The notes: a model not told the origin generated them from the letters alone. Positions 1-11,348 are shown, counted from the first letter of the stretch. The stretch: DNA of 64,000 bases from Kitagawia praeruptora (GCA_037693485.1 CM075348.1:32358501-32422500), one strand, 5' to 3'. Numbers and translations: made by a program.

Positions 1-2
1 AT

Positions 3-356
3 GAGAAGAAAGACTATGTTCAGATCGAAACTGACAATTCCGAAGCTGTGAGAGAATGGAAAGACTGGAGATGGTGGATCGATCCAAACCATGCAGGGGT
101 TATCCAACAACTCCTTCAGAGAAACTGAGATCCGAACTTGGTGCTTGATGAGGCAGAAGTCATCAGGGGCAGTCAGAACATGCTAGCAAGGTTTCTGGCA
201 GAGGATGGTGCTCGTAATAGAAGCAGGTTAGTTGCTTTTCGTAGGCCTTTTGGCAGGGTAAGAGATCTCTGGAGACTGGACATGGGCTTAGGGCCAGCAG
301 AACCTCGTTACATGGTGGTGGATGAGGAAGACTTCGTTGATGCAGTGGCTTCATAA
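3..356 (+). pseudogene. Broken end of an open frame, possibly an RNase H-like C-terminus
   Basis: One frame is open from the left edge to a TAA at 354-356, apart from a TGA at 129-131. The upstream part reads VQIETDNSEAV and later WWIDPNHAGVIQQL. The downstream part contains NMLARFLAEDGARNRSRLV, then PFGRV and DLWRLDMGLG. An acidic ETDN stretch followed by an N-x-L-A-x-F-L-A stretch resembles the C-terminal half of plant RNase H-like domains of retroelements, but the match is by eye and weak. The 5' end lies outside the window and there is no ATG near the start of the visible part. It could equally be the tail of another retroelement or host gene. The in-frame stop makes it a pseudogene as read here. 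Confidence 0.35.
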
Positions 357-489
357 AGTATGGGAATGCAGAATAATGTCGATTAAGTTCAGCGCTGGGG
401 TACAAGATCGAAGCTGGTTGGTCTGCAGTTGGCTCTTATTTGGCGAAGGGGTTTATTTTTAATTTTATTTCAGTTTTTAGTCGTTTAAG

Positions 490-872
490 TAGAGTCGAGT
501 CGAGTTCGTGTTTTTTTTTTCGAGTTCGAGCTTTTTTTTCACGAGTCGAGTCGAGCCTAAAATTTATCGAGCCTGAAATATGTGTTCGAACTCGACTCGT
601 TTAATATACGAGTCGAGTTCGAGCTGTTATCGAGCTTTCGAGCTTATCGAGCTTTTAACCGAGCTTTCGAGCTTATCGAGTTTTGAAACGAGTTTCCGAG
701 TTTTTATCGAGTTTCCGAGTTTTCGAGCTTATCGAGTTTTATCGAATTTTTCGAGTTTTTCGAGTTTTTACCGAGTTTTCGAGTTCTTATCGAGTTTTCG
801 AGTTTATCGGGTTCTTATTGAGTTTTCGAGTTTATCGAGTTCTTGTCGAGTTTTCGAGTTTCGACTTAAGCT
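490..872. repeat. TCGAGTTTT-type minisatellite array
   Basis: Dozens of short units built on TCGAG plus T-rich spacers (TCGAGTTTT, TCGAGCTTT, CCGAGTTTT) follow one another with an irregular period of about 8 to 18 bases. The orientation of the units is mostly uniform. The array pairs with a second CGAG-rich array near 1558-1752. Confidence 0.8.
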
Positions 873-1557
873 CCATGAAAACTATTTGTTATATTATTTC
901 CCCAATTTTAAATGATAATAAACTTTCAAAATTTTACATTTTATGATTTCGATAATCAACTTTTCCAATCAATTAAGTAAACTTTTTGTTTATTATATTC
1001 TTATATTTACGGATAAATTATATCTTTAGTACAGATTATGCATATAAATATCTAAGCATTTAACTAGTAAACGATGATAATAAGAATAATAAAATGTGAA
1101 ATATTTTTTGACTATGAGCTCATATGTGTTATATTTTTTTCAAAATAGGCAAATAGGCACCCTACATCGAGAGTCATTAGTAATTTTATAAAATTTATTT
1201 ATAATTGAATAGAAGTATGGCATACAAGTCTATGATGTTACTATTTACTATACTATTTTGCTGCTTACTATCTTGTTGTTATGGTTTATAATTGTATGAA
1301 GATAAAATATATGGAAGTAAAATTCAGAAATCGAACTTGATTGCTATTTCATCAATTTATTATCTGCTAATTTAGATCGCCATTTTCATATTAGAACAAA
1401 TTTAATTCAAAATTTCACTAATTATACTAATAATATAATATTGCACATAACATATGAAAAAAAATAAAGTTAAGTTTAAAAGTAATTTTCATAAATAGTT
1501 GAGTGATGACAGTTAAATAATAAACACATTACTATTTTTAAGAAAAATAAAAAAAAA

Positions 1558-1752
1558 TAATCGAGTTCGAGTTCGAGCCGAGTCGAGTTCGAGTTCGAGT
1601 TTATCGAGTCGAGCTCGAGTCGAGCTCCAAAAAACTCGGCTCGACTCGAGTTTTTAATCGAGTCTGAAAACGTGTTCGAACTCGAGCTCGAAAACGAGTT
1701 CGAGCCGAGTCGAGCCTATTTTTTCGAGTCGAGTTCGAGCCGACTCGGTTTA
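1558..1752. repeat. GAGTCGAG/CGAGCTCG array
   Basis: Dense GAGTTCGAG, GAGTCGAG and palindromic GAGCTCGAG units, partly in inverted orientation relative to one another, so the array can fold back on itself and on the 490-872 array. It ends at the putative transposon terminus near 1766. Confidence 0.75.
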
Positions 1753-1774
1753 AATTACATCCCTAGCTATTCCT

Positions 1775-1953
1775 TTCATGGTTTTTCCAAACACCATGAC
1801 TGGTCTCAAAATTTCTCCTAAATTTTTAAGTGATTTGTACTTGGATTTTGTGTGTTTTAAGCCTGGGCTCTTTCCTAGGTCTTTCAACACATTATTGGGC
1901 TTTGGCCTTTATTAATATAATTTCCTTGCTTACCAAAAAAAAAAAAAAAAAGA
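1775..1953 (+). mobile_element. 3' tail of a plant LINE (5'-truncated)
   Basis: The segment ends in GGGCTTTGGCC, TATTAATATAATTTCCTTGC and a run of about 17 A residues (1937-1953), which is the usual look of a plant LINE 3' untranslated tail. The antisense LINE at 24058-24941 ends with a closely similar arrangement (TATTAATA beside a GGGCTTTG-like stretch and a poly(T)). No coding sequence survives here and I could not fix the 5' boundary or a target duplication. Confidence 0.5.
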
Positions 1954-2199
1954 AGAGTCACCCCGATTGTATAATTTTCCGTGTTATGGGTGTAATACAA
2001 TGATAGGATTATTTAAAAAAAATCATTTATATATACATTAATATTTACTAGCTTAAAACCCCGTGCGATGCACGGATTTTTTTTAATGTTATATGAAATT
2101 TTTTCATTAATTTTAATTAGTTTATTTAAAACATGATTTTTTGGAGGCTTAAATTTTTAAATGAGATTATTCGATGATAATTATATAAGTTATTCGTGA

Positions 2200-3557
2200 T
2201 ATTTCTAGAAAATGACGAATTTTAGTTAGAAATTTAGAAAAGATGTTGGATTTTAGTTGAAAAAGGTAATCGGTTAATTATTAGTAATTATAAAATTATT
2301 TTTTATTTTATTAAATAGAATGCCCATGATATAATTGGAAAAATAGAGGATTTGGTTAGAGAAAATTAAAAAGTTAACATGTTTTATGTGAAAAAGGTAC
2401 TTGATTAATTTATAGTAATTATAAGTTAATTGTGTTATTTTACTAAATAAAATTGCTCGTAATATTTTTAGAAAAAGAGAAAATAATGTTGCCCGCGATA
2501 TTTCCAGAAAAAGATGGATTTTAATTAGAAAATATAGAAAAAATGAAACATTTTAGCTGAAAAGGTTAATCGATTAACGTGAAAATTAAAAAGGTGACAT
2601 GCTTTAGTTTAAAAAGGTAATTGATTAGTTTATAATAATTATATTTAATTATGTTATTTTACTAATTAAAATTGCTCATGGTGTTTTTTAGAAAATGAAA
2701 AATTAATGTTACCCGTGATCTTTCTAGAAAAAAGGGAATTTAATTAGAAAAAAATAGAAAAATGATACGTTTTAGCTGAAAAAGTAATCGGTTAATTATT
2801 AGTATTGCAATGCACGGGTTTCTTGTATTATGTTATAAATTTTCTTTAATATTATAATTATGTTTTTAGATAATCATTATTTTTTTTATAATTTTAATTT
2901 GATATAATTTAATATACTCATGTTTACGAATTATACTATTATTTCCTTATTATAAAATTATGGTGTGATATTCTCTAGTATATATTAATGATTGCAAGAT
3001 TTGTTGTAAATTAAAAAGTTAACGTGTTTTAATTAGAAAGAAAATATTAATGATTGAAAGATATGATACAATTGATCTTTTTATGTGTTTATAAAAGGTA
3101 ATATCTTCAACTAAAAGTAAATGTGAAAAAGGCAATCGACTAATTAGCATTAATTATATTATGTTATTATTTATTTTAGGTGTTATATTTTACTTGAAAA
3201 TTATTTTGTGATATTTTCGGGTATATATTAATGATTGTGAGATTTGTTTTAAATTAAAAAGGTAACATGTTTTAATTCGAATGGAAATATTAATGATTGA
3301 AATTTATGATACGATTGATATTTTTAGGTGTTTATAACAGGTAATATCTTAAACTAAAAGTAAATATGAAAAATTAAAAAGGTAACGTGTTTTAATTAGA
3401 AAAGAAATATTAATGATCGAAATATATGATACGATTGATGTTTTTAGGTGTTTAAAAGAGGAAATATCATCAACTAAAAGTAAATATGAAAAAGACAATC
3501 GACTAATTACCATTAATTTTATTATATTAATGTGAAAAAGGCAATCGACTAATTACC
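2200..3557. repeat. AT-rich internal repeats of the Helitron
   Basis: Recurring blocks such as ATTTCTAGAAAA, TTTTAGTTGAAAAAGGTAAT, GGCAATCGACTAATTACC and AAAAAGGTAACGTG repeat several times with drift. The same blocks resume at 11349-11600 beyond the Gypsy insertion, which shows both stretches belong to the same older element. A degenerate half-hairpin (TTGCAATGCACGGGTTT near 2805-2821) may mark a second, older Helitron end inside it. Confidence 0.6.
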
Positions 3558-4075
3558 TGATATGGGTTAAAAATAAGCCCTAAAGACATATTTAATGTGG
3601 CATTAATCAGGCCCAATATGGTCAAAACGTGGGGCCCATTAAATGGGCCCAAACCCTATTTATAATATTAATTTCGTAATTAATATTAAGGGTAATAACC
3701 AGCTCAGCAATAAGAGTCAAATAAGGATATTACTCCTGCCTGACTTAGCCTCCAAGGCACCTACTTCAACAAGAAAACTGATTCCTACAAAGAAGGAGTC
3801 TAGAACCTTCCTCAAGGCGGTGGCTTGCCCACCAAGTCACCTAATTCTACCACGATTCTAGGGCTTCTCATCCTATATAAAGGGTCTGACCCCTCATTTC
3901 AGAACTACGTTTTTGGCTTGATCTTTGATACACATCAAAGTACGTAGGCATCTTGTGAAGGCAGATTCAGCCACGAGCACGAGAGCAGCTATTAAAGCAC
4001 GAAGCTCACGAACCCTAGCATTAAATACAGCAAGCCCTTGCCGCAATCTAATAACCTAGTTTTTATTCCACAACA
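3558..4075 (+). repeat. 5' LTR of the Gypsy element
   Basis: Runs from TGATATGGG to CACAACA and is matched over its whole length by 10831-11348. It carries TATATAAAGG (about 3875) as the likely TATA box. The small open frame at 3643-3861 is repeated in the 3' LTR and is just LTR sequence, not a gene. Confidence 0.93.
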
Positions 4076-4077
4076 TT

Positions 4078-4095
4078 TGGCGCCGTCTGTGGGAA
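4078..4095 (+). other. Primer-binding site
   Basis: TGGCGCCGTCTGTGGGAA begins two bases after the 5' LTR. The TGGCGCC start is typical of Tat/Athila-type Gypsy primer sites and would pair with a tRNA 3' end. The same sequence stands on the minus strand at the matching position of the second Gypsy element (38280-38262). Confidence 0.85.
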
Positions 4096-4108
4096 AAAGA
4101 CATCAACC

Positions 4109-6670
4109 ATGGTTCAAACACGAAGAGCACCAATCACTACTGAGCCTTTGTATCTAAGTTCTGCTCCGCCTGCTACTGAGCAGGTACCCCCAACAACAGG
4201 GGCGATCATTCAAACTCAAGCTTCTCAAACCCAGGTTTCTCAACCCCCAGGGACGAATCCCCATGCTGCTGAGAGAATGTTACCAATGGTCATCCACCCA
4301 GGTCAAGAAACCAGCTCTCTTCAGACGCTGGTTTCTCCTTTAGTTGATCCCAATCGCCCGTTACCACCAGGGGTACAGATCCATACTACAGATCTCTCCA
4401 TTAATACTAACCCAATGTATGGTCTGCCTAATTACCCTCTAATTACTCAAGGTCTTGGACCCAGTGGCCATGCTTTGCAGATCCGAGATCGAGAGTATTA
4501 TGACTACTCCGGTCCCTATACTGATGATTCATCGTCTGAGGATGATGATCGTGATGAAGCCTCGAGAAGGCGACGTGCTAGCAAAGAACCAAGAAGGAGA
4601 ACACAAACTATCCATGATGGACCCCCTTTGACAGCTGTTGAGAGAATCAAGGCTCATGAGGCCGAGATTTTAAGGATAAAGGAAGATATAGCAAGAGAAC
4701 AAGCTAGGTTGAATCAAACTCAACCTCCTCCAACCTCAGGACCGATTCCCATTATAGACTTAGAGAGGTCTTCAAGAAGGCAAAGAAGGGCTGACGCCCC
4801 AACTAGAAGAACAACAAGGGTGGAAACCCCCAGGAGCAACCCCAAGGATCTGATGCCACTTGGGGATCCTGATGATCCCACACCCCCGTTTACCGAGGAG
4901 GTGATGAATGCTCACATCTCTAGGAAGTTTAAGATGCCGACAATCAAGGCTTATGATGGAACGGGTGATCCCGCAAATCATGTCAGGACGTTTTCGAACA
5001 CACTGCTACTGCAGCCTGCAAGTGATGCCTTAAAGTGTAGGGCGTTCCCTCAAACCCTATCGGGCATGGCTCAAAGATGGTATAGCCGGTTGCCTGCAAA
5101 CTCGATTGGCTCTTTTAAGGAGTTAAATGCTGCTTTTGTTAGCCAGTTCATCAGCGGAAGAGTTCATGAGAAAAGCTCCGCATCCCTCATGTACGTGGTG
5201 CAAGGGAAGAATGAAAATCTGAGAGATTGCCTCAAGAGGTTCACTAAAGAGACGTTGAATATCACAGATTTGGAGAATAAGGTGGCCATGGTAGCCCTGG
5301 AACATGGAACCACTGATCTATTCTTTAAAAGGTCATTTGCAAAACATCCTCCTAAAAACATGGTCGAGCTCCAATGAAGGGCTGACAAGTACATTAAAGC
5401 TGAAGATAGCATGAAGAAAGAAGCCACAGTAAGTGGAGGAGGATGTAACAATGACTCCAAGAAGTGAAAGCAAGACCATGAGTATGATGACCAAGAGTAT
5501 GATGCTAGGGACAAGTATCCCCGAACTAACGATGACTCCGACTATGCCCCTAAGAAGAACCAAGGACCGAGGTTCACTGAGTATGCAAGGTTGAATACTC
5601 CTAGGAGTCAAATCTTGTTGGACATTGAGAAGGATAAGGATTTCCGATGGCCGAAGCCACTCAGGGGTGATCCCGCAAAGAGAAACAAGAATCAGTATTG
5701 CAGATTCCATAGAGATGTGGGGCATGACACTGATGATTGCAAGCAACTCAAAGATGAGATTGAGTTTTTGATTCGTAGAGGGAAACTGAGCCACTTCACT
5801 AAAGGTGACGACCGTGGTAATCAGAGAAGAGAGTATGATAGGAGGGATGACGATCAAGATCGCAACCCACAGCCCCGAGGGCCAGTAATCAACATGATCT
5901 CAGGAGGCCCGACTGCGGCCGACACAACAAGGAATTCTCGGAAGGCTTATGCCAGAGAAGGGATGCACATCGTGGGAGAGGCCCCGAAGCGTGCAAAAAC
6001 TGAAGTAGTGGTTGGTTTTGATGACTCAGACTTGGAAGGGGTGAAGTTCCCCCATGACGACCCGTTGGTCATAACTTCTGTGATTGGAAACTCAAAGGTG
6101 AAGCGAGTCTTGATAGACAATGGAGCTTCCGTTGACATTCTATTTCATGATGCATTTGTGAAGATGGGGTACAGTGATTCTTAGTTGACCCCCAATAACA
6201 TGCCTATATATGGATTTAATGGAGTAGAATCCAAAGTTGAAGGGACTATTCAGTTGCCTGTAACTGTTGGACAGGAGCCCAAGGAGGCCACTCAGATGTT
6301 GAACTTCCTGGTAATCAAGGCGGTTTCAACGTACAACGCTATCCTCGGAAGGACTGGGCTTCATGCATTCAAGGCTGTCGCCTCAACTTGTCATATGAAG
6401 ATCAAGTTCCCGACCAGGAATGGTGTTGGAGAACATAAAGGTGATCAAAAGATGGCACGAAGCTGTTATGTACCCTCGTTAAGGCCTGATGGAGTCGGGG
6501 GGCAGGTCCTTCCGATTGAGGACATGGATGTCCGCAGTAGTAAGAAACGTCAAGAAAGGCCGTCAAAGGACATCACACAGAAGACTCGGACAGCCATTGA
6601 GGCTAAGGCATTAACTGACATCGTGGTTGAATGTACCATTGGCAACCAAGAAGTCGGGGGTAAGAGGTAA
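4109..6670 (+). pseudogene. Gag-protease frame of the Gypsy element
   Basis: A single frame runs from ATG 4109, 14 bases after the primer-binding site, to 6670, broken by TGA at 5375, TGA at 5465 and TAG at 6182. The first 422 residues are Gag: a Pro/Gln-rich N-terminus, an acidic and then RRR-rich linker (about residues 130-170), and the retrotransposon Gag core with AQRWYSRLP. After the first stops comes a zinc-knuckle-like stretch (QYCRFHRDVGHDTDDC), then the aspartic protease with the D-N-G-A-S active-site motif at about 6118 and, past the TAG, the ILGRTGLH flap-side region. The three stops all sit where the related element or family would have R or Q codons, so each fits one C-to-T change. 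The protease continues to about 6450; the rest is linker. Confidence 0.9.
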
Positions 6671-6803
6671 TACCCCAAGCAGGAAGTGAACCTCAGAATA
6701 ATAAGGAGGAGACCAGAAGGAGTGGTGGGTGCTCTATTTTGATGGAGCATCAAAAACAAAATCTGGTGCATGCCTAGTCTTGCAAAGCCCCGATGGGCTC
6801 AAG
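6583..6803 (+). pseudogene. Displaced copy of the RNase H linker and domain start
   Basis: This stretch encodes RTAIEAKALTDIVVECTIGNQEVGG and, after a break, a frame-shifted VLYFDGASKTKSG-like segment. It is closely similar at the DNA level to 8430-8664 of the same element, where the true RNase H lies downstream of the reverse transcriptase. Here it stands upstream of the reverse transcriptase, directly after the protease, so it is an internal duplication or a template-switch product. The following 6810-7230 holds no recognisable domain and many stops. Confidence 0.75.
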
Positions 6804-7390
6804 TTATCCTAGTAGGACTTAGCTTCATATTTATCTAGTAGAAGTAGAAATAAGGTTCATTGAAACCATTGAAGAGCCTGTTGCTCCGTGTAGGACGGTA
6901 GTACTCTATGTAAGGGTTGAACCCATTTCAAGTTATTAATGCAAGTTTGTTTTCCATTCATTGATTGTGTGATTTTATTTATGTGCCAAGCACCTGATGA
7001 GTGCAAGTCAAGGATGACCAAGTACCGAAAATAAAAGAATACACGAATGGAGAACAAGCAAATGCAAAAATAAAGACCCCGAAGGGTCAAGAGTTAGGTT
7101 ACAACACGACCAAATAAGAGTTTATGTCCGTGAAGGACCCAGGTTAAAAGACGAGCAGATAAAAGCCACACGCAACAATCAAAGCCATGCAAGACCGAGG
7201 ATGTTAAGGACTAGCTACTCTTCAATATGTCTTAAGTACCTGGATTAAGGATCCAATGATGAAGACCAATAGAGAACAATGATGTTTTTGCTTGGACAGC
7301 GGCTGATATGCCAGGGATTGATCCCCAATTTATAACCCTTAGGTTGAATGTCGATTCTGAATGGAAGACAATAAAATAGAAGAAGAAGAA

Positions 7391-9050
7391 TTTTGATCCT
7401 GAAAGGCAAGATGCCATTAAGCAAGAAGTCGATAAACTCTTAGAAGCTGGGTTCATTGAAGAAATTCAATTCTCCGAATGGTTGGCCAACCCAGTGATGG
7501 TGAAGAAAGCTAATGGGAAGTGGAGGAGGTGTATAGACTTCACGGATTTGAATAATGCATGTCCGAAGGATTATTTTCCCCTACCAAGGATAGACACATT
7601 GTTAGATGCTACAGCTGGACATGAGAAATCAGATTAAGATGCACAAGGATGACATCCCAAAGGAGCTACTTATCAACGACTGGTGAATAAGTTATTCGCC
7701 CAGTCGATTGGAAAAACCATGGAGGTCTATGTCGATGACATGTTAGTCAAAAGCCTAATCAAGGCAGACCATATTAAGCACCTCAGAGAGGCATTTGAAG
7801 TGTTGAGGCACCACAAGATGATGTTGAATCCAACCAAGTGTGCTTTTGGCATTGGATCAGGAAAGTTTTTGGGTCTGATGGTTTCAAAAAGAGGCATAGA
7901 GGCCAACCCTGACAAGATCAAAGCGATTCTAGACATGGAACCACCCCGCTCTATACGAGATGTACAGAAACTAACTGGCCGAGTTGCATCCTTAGAGAGA
8001 TTCATCTTCAAGTCTGGTGATAAGTGCTTGCCTTTCTTTCAAGCATTGAAGAAGGTGAAAATTTTTGAGTGGACTCCCGAGAGCCAAGAGGCCTTTGAAC
8101 AGCTGAAGAAGTACATGGCTGAAGCCCTGTTGTTGGCCAAGCCTAGTCCAGGAGAAACTCTTTATCTATACCTGGTCGTATCTGAACAAACATTGAGTGT
8201 TGTCCTCGTTCGAGAAGAAAAAAGGTTCAGAAACCCATCTACTACGTGAACAAGGTGTTGCATGAGGCTGAGTTGAATTACTCAACCATTGAGAATTTTG
8301 CTTTGGCATTCATAACAGCCTCAAGGAAGCTACGAGACCAGCAATTGAGGAACATATTACATAGCCCGAAGGCCAGTGGAAGGTTGATTAAGCGGGCAAT
8401 TAAAATTGGAGAATTTGACATCACGTATAAGCCTCGAACAGCCATCAAGGCTCAGGCATTAGCTGACTTCATGGTTGAATGTACCATTGACAACCAAGAA
8501 GTCGGGGGGCAGGATATAGTAACCACCCCTGGGAGTGAAGAAAAAGATGAGGAGCTTGTACCTGATCAGAAGGAATATTGGGTGCTATATTTTGATGGAG
8601 CATCAAAAACAAAATCTAGCGGTGCAGGTTTAGTCTTGCAAAGCCCCGATGGGTTCATAGTTGAGTATGTTTTGAAGTTGGCTTTTTCGATAACCAATAA
8701 CGAAGCTGAGTATGAAGCCTTGATAGCCGGGTCGGGCTTGGCCAGAATCATGAGAGTCAAGAATCTCAAAGTTTGTGGGGATTCAAGACTAGTAGCGTCG
8801 TAAGTGAATGGTGAATTTGAGGCCAAGCATGAAACTATGGCAAAGTATTTGCGAGTTGTGAAAACTGTTATGACTTAGTTTAATGAGTGCTATGTGGAGC
8901 ATATTCCAAGAAATGAGAACGTTAAGGCCGATGCCCTGTTTAAATTCGCTTCTTCTGAGATAGAAAATTATGCAGGGAGTGTTTACTTCCAGGTCTTGAA
9001 GACGCCGACCATCAACTCTCAGTTGGTAGCACCGATTGATGAATAAAGCT
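7391..9050 (+). pseudogene. Reverse transcriptase and double RNase H of the Gypsy element
   Basis: Reverse transcriptase begins in NFDPERQDAIKQEVDKLLEAG, then PVMVKKANGKWR and IDFTDLNNACPKDYFPLP (7391-7615). After a TAA and an internal deletion that removes part of the palm, it resumes at 7683 with the catalytic YVDDM (about 7728) and the thumb to about 8100. The first RNase H follows, with a frame change near 8245. The second, archaeal-type RNase H reads YFDGASKTKSSGAGLVL (D), NNEAEYEAL (E) and CGDSRLV (D), ending around 8990. A TAA interrupts it at 8801. The tail DPIKAHLEIGWL (9059-9094) is the usual connector toward integrase, but no integrase follows. Confidence 0.88.
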
Positions 9051-9239
9051 GAAGGATGGACCCTATCAAAGCTCATCTTGAGATTGGTTGGCTCCTTGAT
9101 AAAGCCTTGATGGCCAACAAGGCTGTCTACCTCCAATCGAGCTTGTCGTTTGAGTTTAAGGGCTCAAATGAAGAGTCATTAGTCAAGTTGAAACCTAAGC
9201 AAGGTTTTATGAGTATAAGAATAAGGTTGGAATCCTAGA

Positions 9240-9600
9240 GTCAAGATAGAGGAGTGACAACTAGCCAAGGCACACCAGACCTGAAGTCAAGTACTGAGTG
9301 GCAAATGAACTTTTTGAACGATCAATCGAGAAGCAAGACCTCCACCACACGAAGTAAGGGGGGCAAGAACTAAAAAACTAAGCACGCTTAAGAAAAGCTT
9401 AATTGGGAGATTAGTCCTAAACACTGGATTAGTGATGTGAATCAAGGTACTAAGTAAAACCTTAAATAGAGCCATGAATGGCCAACAATGATGTTAAGAT
9501 TCCATATTGATGATCGATGTCGATATGCGAATATATAAATCACTGATAGTGATCAAGCCAACCAGGGCATCATGAAAGCGGCCGACCATAGCGTGCAAGA
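9240..9600. other. Non-coding stretch after the pol remnant
   Basis: No domain or long open frame is recognisable. It follows the connector that normally leads into integrase and precedes the GC-rich repeat array, so it marks the point where integrase coding has been lost or replaced by 3' untranslated sequence. Confidence 0.5.
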
Positions 9601-10185
9601 TGCTCCAGCCGACCGCAAAAGCAGCCGACTGAGGCCTACAAGACGCCCTGGCCGACCGACATCGGTCGTCAGTGCGGGTTTCAGAATGGCCGATTGCCTC
9701 ACCGGCTGACCGGCTCTCCTAGCGGGCTTTGACCGACTGATATCGACCGCTGGTATGCGATTTTGAACCGGCCGACCGCCCTCTCGGCCGACTGGCCTCC
9801 TTGTGTTAGCCCTTGCCGACTGACGCCGACCGTCGGTACGAGTTCTTGCTTCAGCCGATTGGGCTCCCGGTCGACCGCCTCCACACGAACGCTTCGGCCG
9901 ACCGCAACCGATCCTTGAGTCGAGTTCTCCAAAAAAAAAAAGGGGCCGACCACCATACCAGCCGACTGCCCCTTTCGGAGAAGCCCCGCCCGACTGATGT
10001 TGATCGTCGGTATGGGCTCGAAAAAAAAATAATAAAAAATCAGCCGACTGCCTCATCGGCCGACCGCCTTCCCGGCCGACTGACCTCCCGGCCGACCGCC
10101 TTCCCGGCCGACTGGCCTCCTGTGTACGCCTCGGCCTACCGACATCGACCGTCGGTACGGGTTTTTGGCTCGGCCGACTGGTGGC
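9600..10185. repeat. GC-rich GGCCGACCG repeat array in the Gypsy 3' UTR
   Basis: Units built on CGGCCGACCGCC and CGGCCGACTGG alternate with a recurring CGACATCGACCGTCGGTACG palindrome-like block. The latter appears near 9655, 9733, 9817, 9989 and 10135, so the underlying period is near 80 bases but irregular. The array is far more GC-rich than its surroundings. Long frames across it on both strands (9553-10056, 9813-10259) are by-products of the repeat and not genes. Confidence 0.8.
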
Positions 10186-10261
10186 GATGCTCGAGTCCGG
10201 GTTTCGAAATTTCGTTTTTTATTTTTTCCGATTTGGTAATCAAGGAAAGTGAAAACTGAGT

Positions 10262-10690
10262 TTGAAATAGCACTGATTAGTACCGATTAGCGCCGTTTAG
10301 CATCGATTAGCACCGTTTAGTGTTGTTATATGTCGTTCAACGTCGCTTAACATTGTTTAAACGTCGTTTAAGGCTGGTTAGCGCCGTTTAGTGCTGTTAT
10401 ATGTCGTTCAACGTCGTTTAACATTGTTTAAACGTCGTTTAAGGCTGATTAGCACTGTTTAGCGTCGATTAGCGCCGTTTAGTATCGATTATCACAGATT
10501 AGTGCCGATTAGCACCGATTAGTGCCGTTTAACATTGTTTAACACCGTTTAAACATTGTTTAAGGCTGTTTAGCGCCATTTAGCACAGTTTAGTGTCGTT
10601 TTATGCCGTTTAACATCGTTTAACACTGTTTAAACATCGTTTAAGGCTGTTTAGCACTGTTTAGTGTCGTTTATGGTCGTTCTAAATGCG
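10262..10690. repeat. 10-bp GTTTAGCACC-type array
   Basis: About 40 copies of a 10-base unit (GTTTAGCGCC, GATTAGCACC, GTTTAACATT and so on) run head to tail. There is a higher-order repeat: the block GTTTAGTGTTGTTATATGTC onward at about 10315 recurs at about 10388. The array lies between the GGCCGACC array and the polypurine tract of the Gypsy element. Confidence 0.85.
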
Positions 10691-10817
10691 TCGGTCGCTC
10701 CACGCTTTACATTAAGACAATATTTTTGAAAATGCTTGCATATGAGCAATAAACCCAGACCCGAGTCTCGAATAAGGCCGTTAAAACTTCAAGGAAAACC
10801 TGATCAGTTTTCCTAGA

Positions 10818-10830
10818 AGTTGGGGGCAAA
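10818..10830 (+). other. Polypurine tract
   Basis: AGTTGGGGGCAAA lies directly before the 3' LTR. The second Gypsy element has AGTTGGGGGACAAA in the same place on the minus strand (29977-29964). Confidence 0.8.
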
Positions 10831-11348
10831 TGATATGGGTTAAAAATAAGCCCTAAAGACATATTTAATGTGACATTAATCAGGCCCAATATGGTCAAAA
10901 TGTGGGGCCCATTAAATGGGCCCAAACCCTATTTATAATATTAATTTCGTAATTAATATTAAGGGTAATAACCAGCTCAGCAATAAGAGTCAAATAAGGA
11001 TATTACTCCTGCCTGACTTATCCTCCAAGGCACCTACTTCAACAAGAAAACTGATTCCTACAAGGAAGGAGTCTAGAACCTTCCTCAAGGCGGTGGCTTG
11101 CCCACCAAGTCACCTAATTCTACCACGATTCTAGGGCTTCTCAGCCTATATAAAGGGTCTGACCCCTCATTTCAGAACTACATTTTTGGCTTGATCTTTG
11201 ATACACATCAAAGTACGTAGGCATCTTGTGAAGGCAGATTCAGCCACGAGCACGAGAGCAGCCATTAAAGCACGAAGCTCACGCACCCTAGCATTAAATA
11301 CAACAAACCCTAACCGCAATCTAATAACCTAGTTTTTATTTCATAACA
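10831..11348 (+). repeat. 3' LTR of the Gypsy element
   Basis: Same 518-base length as the 5' LTR, with about 14 differences, several of them clustered near the 3' end. It is followed by the TTACC target duplication and then by resumed Helitron sequence. Confidence 0.93.

Larger units (their letters stand above)
483..1766. mobile_element. Possible non-autonomous hAT-like element with TCGAG subterminal arrays
   Basis: Two arrays of short TCGAG-containing units (about 490-872 and 1558-1752) bracket AT-rich sequence with no coding capacity. The right edge reads, on the minus strand, TAGGGATGTAATTTAAACCG followed by the CGAG-rich array, the layout of many plant hAT elements: a short terminal sequence then dense subterminal repeats. 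No matching left terminus or 8-bp target duplication is visible, so the left boundary is only where the repeats begin. Open frames within the array (for example 580-915) are low-complexity translations and not genes. Confidence 0.4.
3558..11348 (+). mobile_element. Tat-type Ty3/Gypsy retrotransposon, degenerate
   Basis: Two 518-bp LTRs (3558-4075, 10831-11348) start TGATATGGG and end CA, flanked by the 5-bp duplication TTACC (3553-3557, 11349-11353). By eye the LTRs differ at about 14 positions (about 2.7 percent). Order inside: primer site TGGCGCC (4078), gag plus protease, a misplaced RNase H fragment, reverse transcriptase, RNase H with a second archaeal-type RNase H, then tandem repeats and a polypurine tract. 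The dual RNase H and repeat-rich 3' untranslated region point to the Tat lineage. No integrase is recognisable between 9050 and 10830. Stops and deletions make it non-functional by itself. Confidence 0.93.

Noticed and set aside
580..946. Two overlapping open frames of 111 and 87 codons
   Set aside because: They translate the TCGAG minisatellite into Ser/Phe/Arg/Val repeats; composition and repetition explain the absence of stops.
9553..10259. Open frames of 167, 148 and 85 codons on both strands
   Set aside because: They cross a GC-rich tandem array in which stop codons are rare on either strand; no domain and no conservation signal.
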